In this document: piece after piece, positions 62,407 to 64,000 of the stretch
How the letters are laid out: each line of letters opens with the position of its first letter
Position numbering within the stretch: position 1 is the first letter of the stretch
NCBI GenBank assembly: GCA_964438995.1
Contig: CAYTMQ010000005.1
Location: forward strand, 1 to 64,000
From: JABMMZ01 sp964438995
Lineage (GTDB): Bacteria; Bacteroidota; Bacteroidia; NS11-12g; UBA955
DNA: 64,000 nt
Direction: 5' to 3'
The notes under the pieces: generated by a model
The model's database searches: none
Told to the model about the DNA's origin: nothing
The model's input: only the letters and a program-made list of their open reading frames with translations
Translations under genes and position numbers: made by a program

Positions 62407-63656
62407 GCTCTAAAAAGGTCTTCTAATCTATGGCCTTTTAACAAACACTCTTCATATTCATGTTCAGCTTTAGAATCATACGTAATCGCTGAACCCACAT
62501 TGTAAAGTATGATTTTGGTATTGTGGTTGTATACCAACGAACGTATCATCACATTGAAATCGAAATTGCCATTAGGTTCTATGTACCCCATGCAACCTGA
62601 ATAGATGCCTCTATTGTGGTCTTCATACTCGTCAATGTGTTTCATAACCTCAATTTTCGGCGCTCCAGTCATACTGCCCATGGGAAACAAAGCCGCTATG
62701 ATATCAGAAAACTCTATGCCCTCTTCTAACTCGCCACTAATACTCGATATCATATGATTGAGCGTCTTGAAAGCATAAGTACCAAACAGTTCTTCAACTT
62801 TTATCGTGCCCGGTTTGGCCACATGCGCAATGTCGTTGCGCACTAAATCAACTATCATCACATTTTCAGCCCTTTCTTTTTCGCTTGACTTCAATGCAGT
62901 TAATTGAGCCTCATTTTCACTTTCTAATACACGCTTATTGGTGCCTTTGATGGGCTGTGATAGTAAGTAGTTACCATCTCGCATAATAAAACGCTCTGGA
63001 CTGCTGCACAAGATGGTATTTTTACCAATTTTAGCAAATACAGCAAAAGGCGCCGAAGTACGTTCATTCAATCTTAACATGTATTGCAACAAATCTGTAG
63101 GAGGCAAATAAGATTTAAATGCCATGCAGTAATTCATTTCATAATACTTGCCATACAAAATGTCTTTTTTAATTTTATCTACTGATTTAATGTACGTTTC
63201 TTTGTCTGTAACTTCATTGAACTTAAAGTCAGGGAAGTTGACTACCTCTGGCAAAGGCGCATCTTGATCGAATTTGTTCAACCATGACTTAAATTCATCT
63301 TCTGAAATACCGTTGTTGACAAAACTGAGTTCGTTGCTATGTCTTTCAATGTAGATGACGATTCTAGGAACAAAGAACCCTGCTTTATTAAATGATTCTT
63401 TCCAATGGTCGGGGTATTCGAGATACCCAAAGACCCATCTGTTCTGTTTGGCAATCAATTCAAGAGCTTCTTTGGCTTCTCTTGGCAGATATTTTAGCAA
63501 CCCAATTCCAGCAACAATGTCGTATTTGCCTTTGTCAAGAGCTGGCCATACCTCGTTAGAGTCGCATACTTGAAAAGCATCTGCAGTATCGGCCAATTGA
63601 TAAATTTTAAGTTTATCTATAGCTTTAGTCGTTATTGCTCTCTTGATTGTCTGCAT
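62403..63656 (-). CDS. pabB: Aminodeoxychorismate synthase component I
   Basis: A 417-residue chorismate-utilising enzyme. The conserved half starts near residue 165 (KETYIKSVDKIKKDILYGKYYEMNYCMAF) and has APFAVFAKIG, CSSPERFI, the catalytic PIKGT (Lys237), ERAENVMIVDLVRNDIA, ALFPMGSMTGAPKIEVM and GIYSGCMGYI. PIKGT with Lys marks PabB, whereas anthranilate synthase has PIAGT, so p-aminobenzoate/folate synthesis is likely. The first 160 residues are a divergent N domain. It depends on a glutamine amidotransferase (PabA/TrpG) not in the window. Its start lies 32 bp inside uvrC. Confidence 0.9.
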   Translation of the reverse strand: MQTIKRAITTKAIDKLKIYQLADTADAFQVCDSNEVWPALDKGKYDIVAGIGLLKYLPREAKEALELIAKQNRWVFGYLEYPDHWKESFNKAGFFVPRIVIYIERHSNELSFVNNGISEDEFKSWLNKFDQDAPLPEVVNFPDFKFNEVTDKETYIKSVDKIKKDILYGKYYEMNYCMAFKSYLPPTDLLQYMLRLNERTSAPFAVFAKIGKNTILCSSPERFIMRDGNYLLSQPIKGTNKRVLESENEAQLTALKSSEKERAENVMIVDLVRNDIAHVAKPGTIKVEELFGTYAFKTLNHMISSISGELEEGIEFSDIIAALFPMGSMTGAPKIEVMKHIDEYEDHNRGIYSGCMGYIEPNGNFDFNVMIRSLVYNHNTKIILYNVGSAITYDSKAEHEYEECLLKGHRLEDLFRA

Positions 63657-64000
63657 TAAAATGTTCGAATATCATTTGACCTTGTTTAGAACCAACCAAG
63701 TTTTGCAACTGTTCTAAACTGGCTTCTCTTACTTTTTTGACCGATTTAAAGCGTTTTAAGAGCAAATCGGCGGTCTTCTCTCCTACTCCCTCAATATCTG
63801 TCAAAGACGTAATAGCAAACCCTTTACTGCGTCTATTTCTGTGATGTGTTATCCCAAATCTGTGGGCCTCATCTCTCATTTGTTGAATGACTTTTAAGGT
63901 TTCAGATTTCTTATCCAAATACAAAGGAAGCGGGTCGTTTGGATAGTACAACTCTTCTAATCGTTTAGCAATACCAATGATTGGCACACGGCCATAAATA
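63625..64000 (-). CDS. uvrC: UvrC excinuclease subunit, C-terminal part (runs off window)
   Basis: About 125 residues of the UvrC C-terminus are visible, read leftward from the window edge: IYGRVPIIGIAKRLEELYYPND, then RDEAHRFGITHHRNRRSKG, the end of the RNase-H-like endonuclease domain, and the helix-hairpin-helix pair (TDIEGVGEKTADLLLKRFKSVKKVREASLEQLQNLVG). The 5' part is missing only because the window ends. UvrC makes both incisions in nucleotide-excision repair. It overlaps pabB by 32 bp, unusual but plausible for an operon. Confidence 0.9.
   Translation of the reverse strand, partial: IYGRVPIIGIAKRLEELYYPNDPLPLYLDKKSETLKVIQQMRDEAHRFGITHHRNRRSKGFAITSLTDIEGVGEKTADLLLKRFKSVKKVREASLEQLQNLVGSKQGQMIFEHFNADNQESNND

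Noticed and set aside
1..64000. CRISPR array, insertion sequence or prophage
   Set aside because: No regular short direct-repeat/spacer series, transposase, integrase or phage structural gene was seen.

Overview
The window is A+T-rich chromosomal DNA from a member of the Bacteroidota. The evidence is a type IX secretion (T9SS) and gliding set (porV, porU, porP/sprF-like, gldJ), secreted proteins with T9SS C-terminal sorting domains, TonB-dependent outer-membrane receptors with carboxypeptidase-regulatory-like N-termini, promoter elements of the Bacteroidota type (TTTG, about 20 nt, TAnnTTTG), and an almost complete lack of Shine-Dalgarno sequences. The content suits Chitinophagales- or Flavobacteriales-like lineages; the family cannot be fixed by eye.

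Layout. 1-3712: intergenic repeats, then a leftward light-response operon of a flavin reductase (broken by one in-frame TAA), an atypical photolyase/cryptochrome and a DASH cryptochrome. 3899-12466: an accessory stretch of small membrane, lipoprotein and orphan-DUF genes, a Ca/Na antiporter, a short pyruvate-kinase-like protein, a PaiB-type flavoprotein, two copies of a dispersed hairpin-rich repeat, and a decayed membrane-protein gene. 12694-12935: tRNA-Leu(UAA) and tRNA-Gly(GCC), each followed by a terminator. 13024-18269: an FAD oxidoreductase, three small genes and a T9SS-exported C10 cysteine protease. 18445-29010: core genes rseP-hscB, parA-parB-DUF5683 and thrS-infC-rpmI-rplT. 29060-35529: a leftward block with a membrane Zn-ribbon protein, accA, an endonuclease/exonuclease/phosphatase protein, rhomboid, a TPR protein and tcdA. 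35689-46244: two outer-membrane beta-barrel receptors, a beta-helix surface lipoprotein, a Tat-type class V aminotransferase coupled to menE, and small secreted proteins. 46506-53183: an acidic small protein, murF, an FG-GAP T9SS cargo, a DUF1801/YdeI protein, a fatty-acid desaturase and an MBL hydrolase. 53267-61107: T9SS core genes, divergently arranged. 61165-64000: a DEAD-box helicase, pabB and the 3' end of uvrC.

Working together: PorU and PorV attach cargo at the cell surface, and the window itself encodes two likely cargos (the C10 protease and the FG-GAP protein). RseP, MurF, the receptors and the lipoproteins are also envelope genes, so much of the window is devoted to the cell surface. 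Many genes overlap by 1-8 bp (TAATG, TGATG, ATGA), which suggests translational coupling. Most start codons were chosen from signal peptides, family N-termini and promoter positions, since ribosome-binding sites are not informative here. Coordinates exclude upstream in-frame TTG/GTG codons where a better ATG exists.

The most unusual items are the pyruvate-kinase-like protein at 9427 with no C-terminal domain, the nonsense-interrupted flavin reductase, the photolyase with no Trp at the usual pocket positions, the hairpin repeat family, a fossil gene end that supplies the start codon of the gene at 3899, and the extended ribosomal protein L20.
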